Origin: an uncultured beta proteobacterium
GTDB taxonomy: Bacteria; Pseudomonadota; Gammaproteobacteria; Burkholderiales; Burkholderiaceae
Assembly: GCA_903845455.1 (NCBI GenBank)
Contig: CAIMXN010000280.1
Coordinates: 1-15,083 of the forward strand
Direction of reading: 5' to 3'
DNA length: 15,083 nucleotides
This document shows positions 7,104 to 13,585 of the stretch, one piece after another. The position numbers and the translations under genes were made by a program. Each line of letters begins with the position of its first letter. The stretch's first letter is position 1. Below the pieces are notes generated by a model that saw nothing but the letters and a program-made list of their open reading frames with translations, searched no databases and was not told where the DNA came from.

Positions 7104-7876
7104 GTGTCATCCGCGGATGGTTTTGGTACATAGAATCTCGCTACCAAAAGACCTAACTCATACAGCAAAGTCATTGGCACCGCTAGTAATAGTTGTGACA
7201 AAACATCTGGCGGAGTCACAATCGCAGAAATAACAAAAGCACCCACAATTACATAGGGGCGGATTTCTTTAAGCTTGGCCAGTGGCACGATACCCATTCG
7301 CACCAATACAACTACAACTACTGGCACTTCAAAGGTAATTCCAAATGCCAGGAATGTTGTCATGGCAAAACTGAGGTAGTTATCAATGTCTGTTGACATC
7401 TCAGCCCCCAGCGGTGCGTTATAACTTGCCATGAATTTAAAAACGGTTGGGAACACCAAGAAGTAAGCGAATGCCATACCAATGATGAATAAGGAATAAC
7501 TGCTCACCACCAAAGGCACAATGAGTTTGCGTTCATGCAGGTACAAACCAGGGGCTATGAAAGCCCATAACTGATACATCACCACTGGCAGCGCAATAAT
7601 GAAGGCAACCAACATGGTGACCTTCATAGGCACGAAAAATGAACCCGTAACATCAGTCACGATCATCTTGCCCCCTGCAGGCAATGCCTCAAGTAATGGC
7701 TGCGCAAACAGATGAAAAATATCTGGGGCCCAATACACCAAGCTAAAAAATACCAGAATAATGGCTAGTCCCGCTTTAATAACGCGATCACGTAATTCAA
7801 ACAAATGAGAAAGAAATGACTCCTGCAAGCCTTCGCTTGCCTCTGATGAGTTTGAATCTGAATTGTTTTGCGTCAT
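7079..7876 (-). CDS. tatC: Twin-arginine translocase subunit TatC
   Basis: A 265-residue inner-membrane protein with six predicted helices and a cytoplasmic N-terminus. The conserved SHLFELRDR (E27) and YQLWAFIAPGLYLHERK (F106 and E115, equivalent to E. coli F94 and E103) make up the twin-arginine signal recognition site. The first periplasmic loop and VTPPDVLSQLLLAVPM in the later helices are also typical. TatC with TatB binds RR-signal precursors; TatA then polymerises to form the passage. The last gene of the his-hinT-tatABC array, 14 bases after tatB. Its final 25 bases overlap the end of the convergent Sel1 gene, so both C-termini are encoded by the same DNA. No Shine-Dalgarno is evident before the ATG. 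Confidence 0.98.
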   Translation of the reverse strand: MTQNNSDSNSSEASEGLQESFLSHLFELRDRVIKAGLAIILVFFSLVYWAPDIFHLFAQPLLEALPAGGKMIVTDVTGSFFVPMKVTMLVAFIIALPVVMYQLWAFIAPGLYLHERKLIVPLVVSSYSLFIIGMAFAYFLVFPTVFKFMASYNAPLGAEMSTDIDNYLSFAMTTFLAFGITFEVPVVVVVLVRMGIVPLAKLKEIRPYVIVGAFVISAIVTPPDVLSQLLLAVPMTLLYELGLLVARFYVPKPSADDTQATSASA

Positions 7877-7890
7877 GGTTTTATTGAGAC

Positions 7891-8370
7891 TTACTTACTG
7901 CTGGCGCTGTGATGAAAGCGCTTCATTCTGGCTGCGCCAGATTGCACACGAGTCCTGATACCGGCTGAACGCTTAAACCAAACAGGTCTTGCCGCACGTC
8001 TTACGCCCCAACTATTTCGGCCTTGGCGCTTAGACTTACGCAGCACTTCTTTTTCATCCAGAAAAGGCTTTGTGAAATTATTGTCAAAGATATCTGCTTG
8101 GTCACTAAGATTACTACTGGCTTCTTGCGCAGTAGCATTAATGCTGTTCTCGACCTCTTTTAAGGCCGCACTACTTTCTTCGCGAAATTGTTTAAATTCT
8201 TCGACTGCCATTTGGCGATTGACTTCAGACTTCACATCCGCCATGTAGCGCTGAGCGCGGCCAAATAAATTGCCGGCCATGCGCGCTACTTTTGGTAAGC
8301 GCTCCGGACCCACTACCACCAGCGCGACTACAGCAATCAGTGCAAGTTTTGAAACTCCAAGATCAATCAT
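7891..8370 (-). CDS. tatB: Twin-arginine translocase subunit TatB
   Basis: Encodes 159 residues. The N-terminus MIDLGVSKLALIAVVALVVVGPERLP has the single membrane helix and VGPERLP hinge that mark TatB rather than TatA, followed by the amphipathic helix KVARMAGNLFGRAQRYMADVK. The central part is acidic and likely helical. The last 45 residues are strongly basic (RKSKRQGR, VRRAARPVWFKRSAGIRTR, MKRFHH), a style I associate with Burkholderiaceae TatB. It lies 40 bases after tatA and 14 before tatC and acts with TatC as the signal-peptide receptor. Spacing and order support co-transcription. Confidence 0.97.
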   Translation of the reverse strand: MIDLGVSKLALIAVVALVVVGPERLPKVARMAGNLFGRAQRYMADVKSEVNRQMAVEEFKQFREESSAALKEVENSINATAQEASSNLSDQADIFDNNFTKPFLDEKEVLRKSKRQGRNSWGVRRAARPVWFKRSAGIRTRVQSGAARMKRFHHSASSK

Positions 8371-8410
8371 GCGAGCTTATTCATTACCAATACACTTTCG
8401 CATCGATTGC

Positions 8411-8641
8411 TTACTTGACGTCTTTAGCTTGGACATCAACCGTTTTTTCTGCGGTTGCTGCGCCTTGTGGAATTTGCTCATTGGCTTGCTCTTTTGACTC
8501 TTCAGATGTCTTCATGCCATCTTTAAAACCTTTTACGGCACCGCCCAAATCTTGGCCGATATTGCGTAATTTTTTGGTACCAAATACCAACATCACGATA
8601 ACCAACACAATTAACCAATGCCAAATACTGAATGAACCCAT
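8411..8641 (-). CDS. tatA: Twin-arginine translocase subunit TatA
   Basis: A 76-residue protein: short N-terminus (MGSFSIWHW), one membrane helix (LIVLVIVMLVFG), then the basic-amphipathic helix TKKLRNIGQDLGGAVKGFKDGMK and an acidic tail. FGTKKL after the helix is the TatA/E hinge. TatA oligomerises to let folded cofactor proteins cross the inner membrane. Its AGGAG ribosome site overlaps the hinT stop codon (TAGGAG), implying translational coupling to hinT, which ends 10 bases upstream. Confidence 0.97.
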   Translation of the reverse strand: MGSFSIWHWLIVLVIVMLVFGTKKLRNIGQDLGGAVKGFKDGMKTSEESKEQANEQIPQGAATAEKTVDVQAKDVK

Positions 8642-8651
8642 GCTTAATCTC

Positions 8652-9014
8652 CTAGGATGATTTATTCCAAGGACGCGGACCGCCCATCACATGCAAATGC
8701 AAGTGATAAACCTCCTGCCCTCCATCTGCACCATTGTTCACCATCAAACGAAAGCCGCCTTCTTTTCCAGGACGGCAACCCTGTTCTTTGGCAAGACGTG
8801 GTGCTAATTCCATCATTCTACCTAGCAATGGCACATCCATGGCTTCAGATGACTCCAGCATAGGGATATGCTTTTTTGGAATCATCAGAAAATGAATGGG
8901 TGCCGCTGGGTTGATGTCTTTAAATGCGTAGATCTCTTCATCCTCATACACCTTCTGGGAGGGGATTAGTCCTTGAGAAATCTTACAAAACAGGCAGTTT
9001 GGGTCGTGAGCCAT
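8652..9014 (-). CDS. hinT: HIT-family purine nucleoside phosphoramidase (HinT-like)
   Basis: Encodes 120 residues, typical of bacterial HinT. The histidine triad is H104-L-H106-L-H108-V in HLHLHVMGG, with the upstream HFLMIPKKH (41-49) and an N-terminal CLFCKI segment whose cysteines and histidines fit the zinc-binding variant. Such enzymes hydrolyse adenosine 5'-phosphoramidates and aminoacyl-adenylates in the cytosol; the physiological substrate is unclear. It lies between hisE (16 bases) and tatA (10 bases). The ATG at 9014 lacks a clear Shine-Dalgarno. Confidence in family is very high and in symbol high. Confidence 0.93.
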   Translation of the reverse strand: MAHDPNCLFCKISQGLIPSQKVYEDEEIYAFKDINPAAPIHFLMIPKKHIPMLESSEAMDVPLLGRMMELAPRLAKEQGCRPGKEGGFRLMVNNGADGGQEVYHLHLHVMGGPRPWNKSS

Positions 9015-9030
9015 GCAGATTAGCTATTAC

Positions 9031-9432
9031 TTACTCTTTACCAGCAGCTTTTCTAGCTGCCTTTTCTTCAATGCCAGAGGTTCCCAATCTACGGTCAAGC
9101 TCGGCTATCACATCTTCTGGGCGCAAATTGAACTGAGACAAAGCAATTAAGCAGTGAAACCAAAGGTCTGCAAACTCTCCCACCAGAAGCTTTTGTTGCT
9201 CAGGGGCTAGATTCGCTTGACGGGCATCTTTGGCCGCCATCACAGCCTCGGTAGCCTCTTCCCCAATCTTCTTCAAAATCGCATCATCACCCTTGGAAAA
9301 TAATAAGGCGGTATAGGAGATCTTAGGGTCTGCTTGGCCAGCTTTAAATGCATCGCGACGTTGGTCAACCACATCAGCTAAATGGGCTAGTGCGGAGTCT
9401 AAACTTTGGGAGGATTTATTGCTATTGTCCAT
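9031..9432 (-). CDS. hisE: Phosphoribosyl-ATP pyrophosphatase
   Basis: Catalyses the second histidine step, cleaving phosphoribosyl-ATP to phosphoribosyl-AMP and pyrophosphate. The all-alpha MazG-like fold is recognisable from KKIGEEATEAVMAAKD and LVGEFADLWFHCLIAL, whose acidic residues bind magnesium. I place the start at ATG 9432 (MDNSNKSSQSLDSALAHLA, 133 residues). The frame stays open to 9462, but that longer form would overlap vapC and adds residues unlike the family. A second candidate ATG is at 9438. It follows vapC by 17 bases, whereas in related bacteria it directly follows hisI; its ribosome site is weak. It may depend on transcription from the his or vapBC promoters. Confidence 0.95.
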   Translation of the reverse strand: MDNSNKSSQSLDSALAHLADVVDQRRDAFKAGQADPKISYTALLFSKGDDAILKKIGEEATEAVMAAKDARQANLAPEQQKLLVGEFADLWFHCLIALSQFNLRPEDVIAELDRRLGTSGIEEKAARKAAGKE

Positions 9433-9449
9433 TTTCATTCTTTTGATAA

Positions 9450-9848
9450 CTACTGTGTCCAATCTTCCACCTTTAACTTCTGAACTCTTTTAAAAGCTTG
9501 ATCATTTGTTACAAGGACAGCGCCAACCTGAGAAGCATGTGCTGCAATCTGCATATCTAGCTCCCCCAGCACATTACCTTTAGCCTCTAGCTCAGCCCTT
9601 AAGTTGCCATATTGTTCGGCAACAGCACTGTCCCAAGTCAACACATCTATTCTTTTTAAAAACTCTTGCACAACCTTATGAAGATTTTTAGAATGAGGTT
9701 TTTTAGCTAGTCCATAAAGTAGCTCAGCCTCAGAAATCACTGATAAGCATAGCTTATCCATTGGCAGGCTGGTAATTCTTTTTGAGACGGCTATATTTTC
9801 TTTAATAAAACTACTCACAGTATTGGTATCGAGCATATATCTCATCAT
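9450..9848 (-). CDS. vapC: VapC PIN-domain ribonuclease toxin
   Basis: A 132-residue PIN-domain protein. Conserved acidic residues are in place: D7 in YMLDTNTV, E40/E42 in VISEAELLYG, D98 in LGELDMQIAAHA, and N115-D116 in LVTNDQAF. Together they form the magnesium site for RNA cleavage. It resembles the enterobacterial VapC group that cuts the anticodon loop of initiator tRNA, but that target is an inference by similarity. The ATG overlaps the vapB stop (ATGA), the usual translational coupling of antitoxin and toxin. The pair sits between hisI and hisE, an acquired module inside a biosynthetic array. No active-site residue appears missing, so the toxin is probably functional. Confidence 0.95.
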   Translation of the reverse strand: MMRYMLDTNTVSSFIKENIAVSKRITSLPMDKLCLSVISEAELLYGLAKKPHSKNLHKVVQEFLKRIDVLTWDSAVAEQYGNLRAELEAKGNVLGELDMQIAAHASQVGAVLVTNDQAFKRVQKLKVEDWTQ

Positions 9849-10105
9849 TCATCGATTCCATCAAATGGGTCTCGATTTTGCGAACCCTGATTTCGATCTT
9901 TAGGGCTCAAGAAGTCATCAGGAATATCTGCGTTCTTCAGAGCCAAGAAAAAACCATCCCAATTTTCAGGTTTACGAGACAAGATTAAATCTCCGGTGGC
10001 AGGATCTTGCCTAATGAACACCTCTTTTTCTTGAAAGCGAAATGCCGCTGGCAAACGAATTGCCTGGCTACGCCCATTCATGAAAATTTTTGCTGTCTGA
10101 CTCAT
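9845..10105 (-). CDS. vapB: VapB antitoxin, AbrB/SpoVT-type DNA-binding
   Basis: An 86-residue antitoxin. The N-terminal half (AKIFMNGRSQAIRLPAAFRF, then EVFIRQDPATGDLILS) is the swapped-hairpin AbrB fold that binds DNA as a dimer. The C-terminal half (ENWDGFFLAL onward, acidic end DPFDGIDE) should wrap the VapC active site. The ATG has a strong AAGGAG site placed immediately beside the operator palindrome, so repressor binding would also affect initiation-region transcription. It overlaps vapC by four bases. Autoregulation, with tighter repression by the VapBC complex, is expected for this family. Confidence 0.95.
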   Translation of the reverse strand: MSQTAKIFMNGRSQAIRLPAAFRFQEKEVFIRQDPATGDLILSRKPENWDGFFLALKNADIPDDFLSPKDRNQGSQNRDPFDGIDE

Positions 10106-10117
10106 TATCTTGACTCC

Positions 10118-10142
10118 TTGGTATATACCAAAGTATATACCA
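10118..10142 (-). promoter_or_regulatory. vapBC operator with overlapping -10 region
   Basis: TTGGTATATACCAA (10118-10131) is a perfect 14-base palindrome. Its half GTATATACCA (10121-10130) recurs exactly at 10133-10142, a direct repeat of period 12. On the minus strand the second copy contains TATACT, a plausible -10 element; a TTGCTC lies about 20 bases upstream, so the -35 is poor. The arrangement fits cooperative VapB binding over the promoter. Confidence 0.7.
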
Positions 10143-10192
10143 TAATAGATTGATCTGGAGCAAATTTCTAGGCTTTTTGCTGCAAAATCAGC

Positions 10193-10588
10193 TCAGTCTT
10201 TACTGATTTTTTGCCAGTCAAGCTTAGTAGAATCCCACTTCCGAAAAAAACAACTGTGTTCGCCTGTGTGACAGGCTATGCCATCTTTTTGCTCTACCAG
10301 TAACAAGATAGTGTCACCATCACAATCCAAGCAAATTTCCTTCACTTTTTGCGTGTGGCCAGACTCTTCGCCCTTATGCCATAGCTTTTGTCTCGATCGA
10401 GTCCAGTAAACAGCTTCGCCTAAGCGCAAGGTTTCTAATAGTGCATCACGGTTCATCCACGCCATCATCAAGACATCACCACTACCGACTTCTTGAGCGA
10501 TGACTGGCACAAGTCCTTGTTCATTCCAGGTAACGGCTTCCAGCCATGGACCTGGTTCAACGGAGTCAATTGGAGTGAATGTGCTCAT
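10193..10588 (-). CDS. hisI: Phosphoribosyl-AMP cyclohydrolase
   Basis: Third step of histidine synthesis: opens the adenine ring of phosphoribosyl-AMP. The 131-residue protein shows the magnesium loop D88-C89-D90-G-D92 and the zinc cysteines C89, C106 (ACHTGEHSC) and C113. YWTRSRQKLWHKGEESGH (61-78) is the substrate-binding hallmark. It is monofunctional, with HisE encoded separately downstream as in most proteobacteria outside the enterics. It lies 35 bases after hisF and is followed by 87 bases holding the vapBC control region. The ATG lacks a strong Shine-Dalgarno. Confidence 0.97.
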   Translation of the reverse strand: MSTFTPIDSVEPGPWLEAVTWNEQGLVPVIAQEVGSGDVLMMAWMNRDALLETLRLGEAVYWTRSRQKLWHKGEESGHTQKVKEICLDCDGDTILLLVEQKDGIACHTGEHSCFFRKWDSTKLDWQKISKD

Positions 10589-10623
10589 ACTTGAACTTTA
10601 CAGCGATTCTGCTTTGCTGACTT

Positions 10624-11382
10624 TTAAATACGGACCGGAATGCCTCGAGCGGCCATATATTCTTTTGCCTGCCCAACGGTGTATTCACCATAGTGAAAAA
10701 TACTGGCGGCTAACACTGCATCGGCATGCCCTTGCGTAATACCATCAACCAAATGCTGTAGATTGCCCACCCCACCCGACGCAATGACAGGCACGCTCAC
10801 TGCGTCACTAACGGCAGCAGTTAATGCCAAATCAAAACCATCTTTACTGCCATCACGATTCATACTAGTTAATAGGATTTCTCCAGCACCTCGTTTAGCA
10901 ACTTCCGTAGCCCAATCGACTACATCAATACCAGTCGCGGTTCTGCCGCCATGGGTAAAGACTTCCCATTTGCCTGGCGCAGTTTGTTTAGCATCAATTG
11001 CCACCACAATGCATTGGGAGCCATAGTAAGCGGCGGCATCTGAAACCAAATCTGGATTGGCTACTGCAGAAGAATTCATACTTACCTTATCTGCACCAGC
11101 ATTGAGTAAACGGCGAACGTCAGCCACTGCACGTACCCCACCACCCACTGTCAAAGGAATAAATACTTGTGAGGCAACATCTTCAATGATGTGCAAAATC
11201 AGATCGCGCCCGTCGGAAGTCGCAGTAATGTCAAGAAATGTCAGTTCGTCAGCACCTTGTAAGTCATAACGACGCGCAATCTCGACTGGATCACCCGCAT
11301 CTCGCAAGCCAACAAAGTTCACACCCTTAACAACACGACCTGCTGTGACATCGAGGCAAGGAATAATTCGTTTAGTGAGCAC
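10624..11382 (-). CDS. hisF: Imidazole glycerol phosphate synthase, cyclase subunit HisF
   Basis: A 252-residue (beta-alpha)8 barrel. With HisH it makes imidazole glycerol phosphate and AICAR from PRFAR and ammonia. Catalytic D11 (RIIPCLDV) and D130 (VVAIDAK) are both present, as are the phosphate-binding loops VGGGVRAVADV and IASGGVGNLQH. The start is GTG at 11382, 11 bases after hisA. No ATG fits the family N-terminus MLTKRIIPCLD, and no Shine-Dalgarno is visible, so translation may rely on coupling to hisA. Confidence 0.97.
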   Translation of the reverse strand: MLTKRIIPCLDVTAGRVVKGVNFVGLRDAGDPVEIARRYDLQGADELTFLDITATSDGRDLILHIIEDVASQVFIPLTVGGGVRAVADVRRLLNAGADKVSMNSSAVANPDLVSDAAAYYGSQCIVVAIDAKQTAPGKWEVFTHGGRTATGIDVVDWATEVAKRGAGEILLTSMNRDGSKDGFDLALTAAVSDAVSVPVIASGGVGNLQHLVDGITQGHADAVLAASIFHYGEYTVGQAKEYMAARGIPVRI

Positions 11383-11393
11383 TAATAGACACG

Positions 11394-12155
11394 CTAGATG
11401 ATTTTCTTAACAAATTTGAGTGTTAACTCATCTGCATATTTTTGTGCTTTAGCAAGGTCAAGATCGCCAGAGTAAATAGAGCGGCCAGCGATCACACCCA
11501 TGATCCCTTCATCCTCAACTTTACATAGAGACTCAATATCTTTGTTGTTCGATAAACCACCACTGGCAATAATCGGAATGCGCACTGCTTGCGCTAACTT
11601 CACTGTGGCATCAATGTTGACACCCTTGAGCATGCCATCGCGCCCAATGTCGGTATAGATAATGGCTTCAACACCATAGTCTTCAAATTTCTTGGCTAGA
11701 TCAATGACTTCATGTCCCGTAATCTTGCTCCAGCCATCTGTCGCCACTTTGCCATCACGGGCATCTAACCCCACCATGATGTGGCCAGGAAACGCTGTAC
11801 ATGCGTCTTGAACAAATCCAGGACTCTTTACTGCTGCAGTACCAATGATGACGGTGCTAATACCGTCGTCTAATAAACGCTCAATCGTTTCTAAGTCCCG
11901 AATGCCGCCACCTAACTGGACGGGGATCTCATCTCCCACTGCTTTCAGAATTGATTTAATCGCGGACTCGTTTTTAAGCTTGCCAGCAAATGCGCCGTTG
12001 AGATCAACTAGATGCAAACGACGCGCGCCTTTGCTAATCCAGTGTGTCGCCATAGCGCCAGGGTCTTCAGAAAAAACCGTGGCTTTATCCATATCACCCT
12101 GTTCGAGTCGAACACAGTGGCCGTCTTTAAGATCAATTGCAGGAATCAGCAGCAT
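11394..12155 (-). CDS. hisA: Phosphoribosylformimino-AICAR-phosphate isomerase
   Basis: Encodes a 253-residue (beta-alpha)8 barrel that performs the Amadori rearrangement of ProFAR to PRFAR. The first strand MLLIPAIDLKDG carries catalytic D8, and MVGLDARDG holds the partner aspartate near residue 131. The phosphate-binding turns are QLGGGIRD and IASGGLSN. It follows hisH by 12 bases and precedes hisF by 11, an order that matches the reaction sequence. An ATG start gives the standard N-terminus; the preceding bases are AT-rich without a Shine-Dalgarno. Confidence 0.97.
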   Translation of the reverse strand: MLLIPAIDLKDGHCVRLEQGDMDKATVFSEDPGAMATHWISKGARRLHLVDLNGAFAGKLKNESAIKSILKAVGDEIPVQLGGGIRDLETIERLLDDGISTVIIGTAAVKSPGFVQDACTAFPGHIMVGLDARDGKVATDGWSKITGHEVIDLAKKFEDYGVEAIIYTDIGRDGMLKGVNIDATVKLAQAVRIPIIASGGLSNNKDIESLCKVEDEGIMGVIAGRSIYSGDLDLAKAQKYADELTLKFVKKII

Positions 12156-12167
12156 ATTAGAAAAATT

Positions 12168-12830
12168 TTAAGGTTGCCAAGAAACAAAATTTTGATAAAG
12201 CTTCAATCCGTATTCTGCACTTTTTTCCGGATGAAATTGTGTTGCAAAAATATTATCTCGCGCCACAGCAGAAGTAAACCGTTCACCATATTCAGTTGAG
12301 CCGGCAATATCTTCCTGGCGTTGCGGTACAACATAATAACTATGCACAAAATAGAAACTCGTTAAATCAGGAATACCAGCCCAAAGCGGATGTTGCTTAT
12401 CTTGGCGCACTTGATTCCAACCCATGTGTGGCACTTTAAAGGCAGACCCGTCAGGCTGTTTTTTCCCAAGCAACTCAAAGCGCCTAACTTCCCCAGGAAT
12501 CAAGCCAAGGCATTTGGTCCATTGATTATTTTCAGTAGCCCTGACCTCGGCACTTTTATCGCAGAGCATTTGCTCGCCCACACAAACACCTAAAAGTGGT
12601 TTATTTTTGGCGGCATCTAAAAGCGCTTCCAGTAAACCAGATTCTTCTAAATGCTTCATACAGTCGGGCATTGCCCCTTGACCCGGCAATACAACTCGAT
12701 CGGCAGCAGTAATTTCTTCTGGCTTATGGGCAATCAGAATATTGTCATCAGGGGCCACATGATGAAAAGCTTGATATACGGAACGAAGATTTCCCATTCC
12801 GTAATCAACGATGGCAATGGTTTGCGCCAA
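12168..12830 (-). CDS. hisH: Imidazole glycerol phosphate synthase, glutaminase subunit HisH
   Basis: A 220-residue class I glutamine amidotransferase that supplies ammonia to HisF. The catalytic triad is C83 (GVCVGEQML), H200 and E202 (QFHPEKS). The N-terminal IVDYGMGNLRSV and oxyanion-strand PGQGAMPDCM are typical. The start must be TTG at 12830: an in-frame TAA lies at 12834-12836, and no ATG would preserve the first strand AQTIAIVDYG. AGG lies a few bases before this TTG. It is 51 bases after hisB, with a perfect hairpin in that gap, and 12 before hisA. Confidence 0.96.
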   Translation of the reverse strand: MAQTIAIVDYGMGNLRSVYQAFHHVAPDDNILIAHKPEEITAADRVVLPGQGAMPDCMKHLEESGLLEALLDAAKNKPLLGVCVGEQMLCDKSAEVRATENNQWTKCLGLIPGEVRRFELLGKKQPDGSAFKVPHMGWNQVRQDKQHPLWAGIPDLTSFYFVHSYYVVPQRQEDIAGSTEYGERFTSAVARDNIFATQFHPEKSAEYGLKLYQNFVSWQP

Positions 12831-12865
12831 CTTTTAACCTATCTCTATTGTTTTCGACTGGGCAG

Positions 12866-12880
12866 CTAGAAGCGTTCTAG
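12866..12880. other. Perfect intercistronic hairpin between hisB and hisH
   Basis: CTAGAA (12866-12871), GCG, TTCTAG (12875-12880): a six-pair stem with a three-base loop, starting one base after the hisB stop. No T-run follows, so it is not an intrinsic terminator. An RNA-processing or stability element is more likely. Confidence 0.4.
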
Positions 12881-12881
12881 A

Positions 12882-13469
12882 TTACAGGCTGCCTTTAGTT
12901 GAAGGAACAACACCAGACGCACGGGGATCTATTGCTAAGGCCATACGCAAAGCACGGCCAAAAGCTTTAAATACAGTCTCAATCTGATGATGGGCATTAA
13001 TGCCTCGTAAATTATCGATATGCAGGGTTACCCCGGCATGGTTTACAAAACCACGGAAGAACTCAATACTGAGATCTACATCAAAGTCACCCACCCGTGC
13101 CCGAGTAAAGGGCACATTGAACTCCAAGCCTGGGCGACCAGAAAAATCGATCACAACACGGGATAAAGTTTCGTCCAATGGCACATAAGAGTGACCATAA
13201 CGGGTAATACCTGCTTTATCGCCTACTACTTTAGCAAAAGCCTGTCCCAAGGTAATCCCCACATCCTCAACGGTATGGTGATCATCAATATGGGTATCGC
13301 CATTGGCGACAACCTTTAAGTCGATCATGCCGTGACGGGCTATCTGATCAAGCATATGATCCAAAAAAGGAACGCCGGTGGCCAATTCAGCCTTACCAGT
13401 GCCATCTAAATTGATGGCAATTTGAATTTTGGTTTCCGAAGTATTTCGGGTAACGTCGGCTTGCCGCAT
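12882..13469 (-). CDS. hisB: Imidazoleglycerol-phosphate dehydratase
   Basis: Sixth histidine step: manganese-dependent dehydration of imidazole glycerol phosphate. The metal-binding motifs are all present: FLDHML, HIDDHHTVED, YGHSYVPLDE, FRGFVNHAGVTLH and NAHHQIE. I choose ATG 13469 (MRQADVTRNTSET), which gives 195 residues, the standard length for the monofunctional enzyme. The frame is open to an ATG at 13511, but the extra 14 residues are unlike the family and that ATG falls inside a predicted -10 box. It is the first gene of the minus-strand his array after the inverted hisC, and is monofunctional, not fused to a histidinol phosphatase. Confidence 0.96.
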   Translation of the reverse strand: MRQADVTRNTSETKIQIAINLDGTGKAELATGVPFLDHMLDQIARHGMIDLKVVANGDTHIDDHHTVEDVGITLGQAFAKVVGDKAGITRYGHSYVPLDETLSRVVIDFSGRPGLEFNVPFTRARVGDFDVDLSIEFFRGFVNHAGVTLHIDNLRGINAHHQIETVFKAFGRALRMALAIDPRASGVVPSTKGSL

Positions 13470-13509
13470 GCTTCGTTGCGCCGCGAGGCGAAGTGTTGAT
13501 TGAAGCCTC

Positions 13510-13537
13510 ATAATATCATTGCTAGTACCAATGTAAG
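13510..13537 (-). promoter_or_regulatory. Candidate promoter of hisB and the downstream his array
   Basis: On the minus strand CTTACA (13537-13532) and TATTAT (13515-13510) are 16 bases apart, matching consensus at four and five positions. The start would be near 13503, giving a leader of about 34 bases to the hisB ATG at 13469. An inverted repeat AGTAC/GTACT (about 13524-13541) overlaps its upstream half. It is the only good promoter I see between hisC and hisB. Confidence 0.45.
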
Positions 13538-13585
13538 TACTGGATTTAATTCATTTTCCTGCTGTTTTTTGACTTGAGTACCCCC

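Noticed and set aside
9433..9462. N-terminal extension of hisE overlapping vapC
   Set aside because: The extra ten residues are unlike the family and would overlap the vapC end; the ATG at 9432 gives the expected N-terminus.
9430..10192. Target-site duplication or transposon ends around vapBC
   Set aside because: I compared both flanks and found no convincing matching repeats; the insertion mechanism cannot be read from this sequence.
13574..13585. TTG start giving hisC four extra residues
   Set aside because: The ATG at 13586 yields the family-typical MSRFWSP start; no ribosome site favours the TTG.
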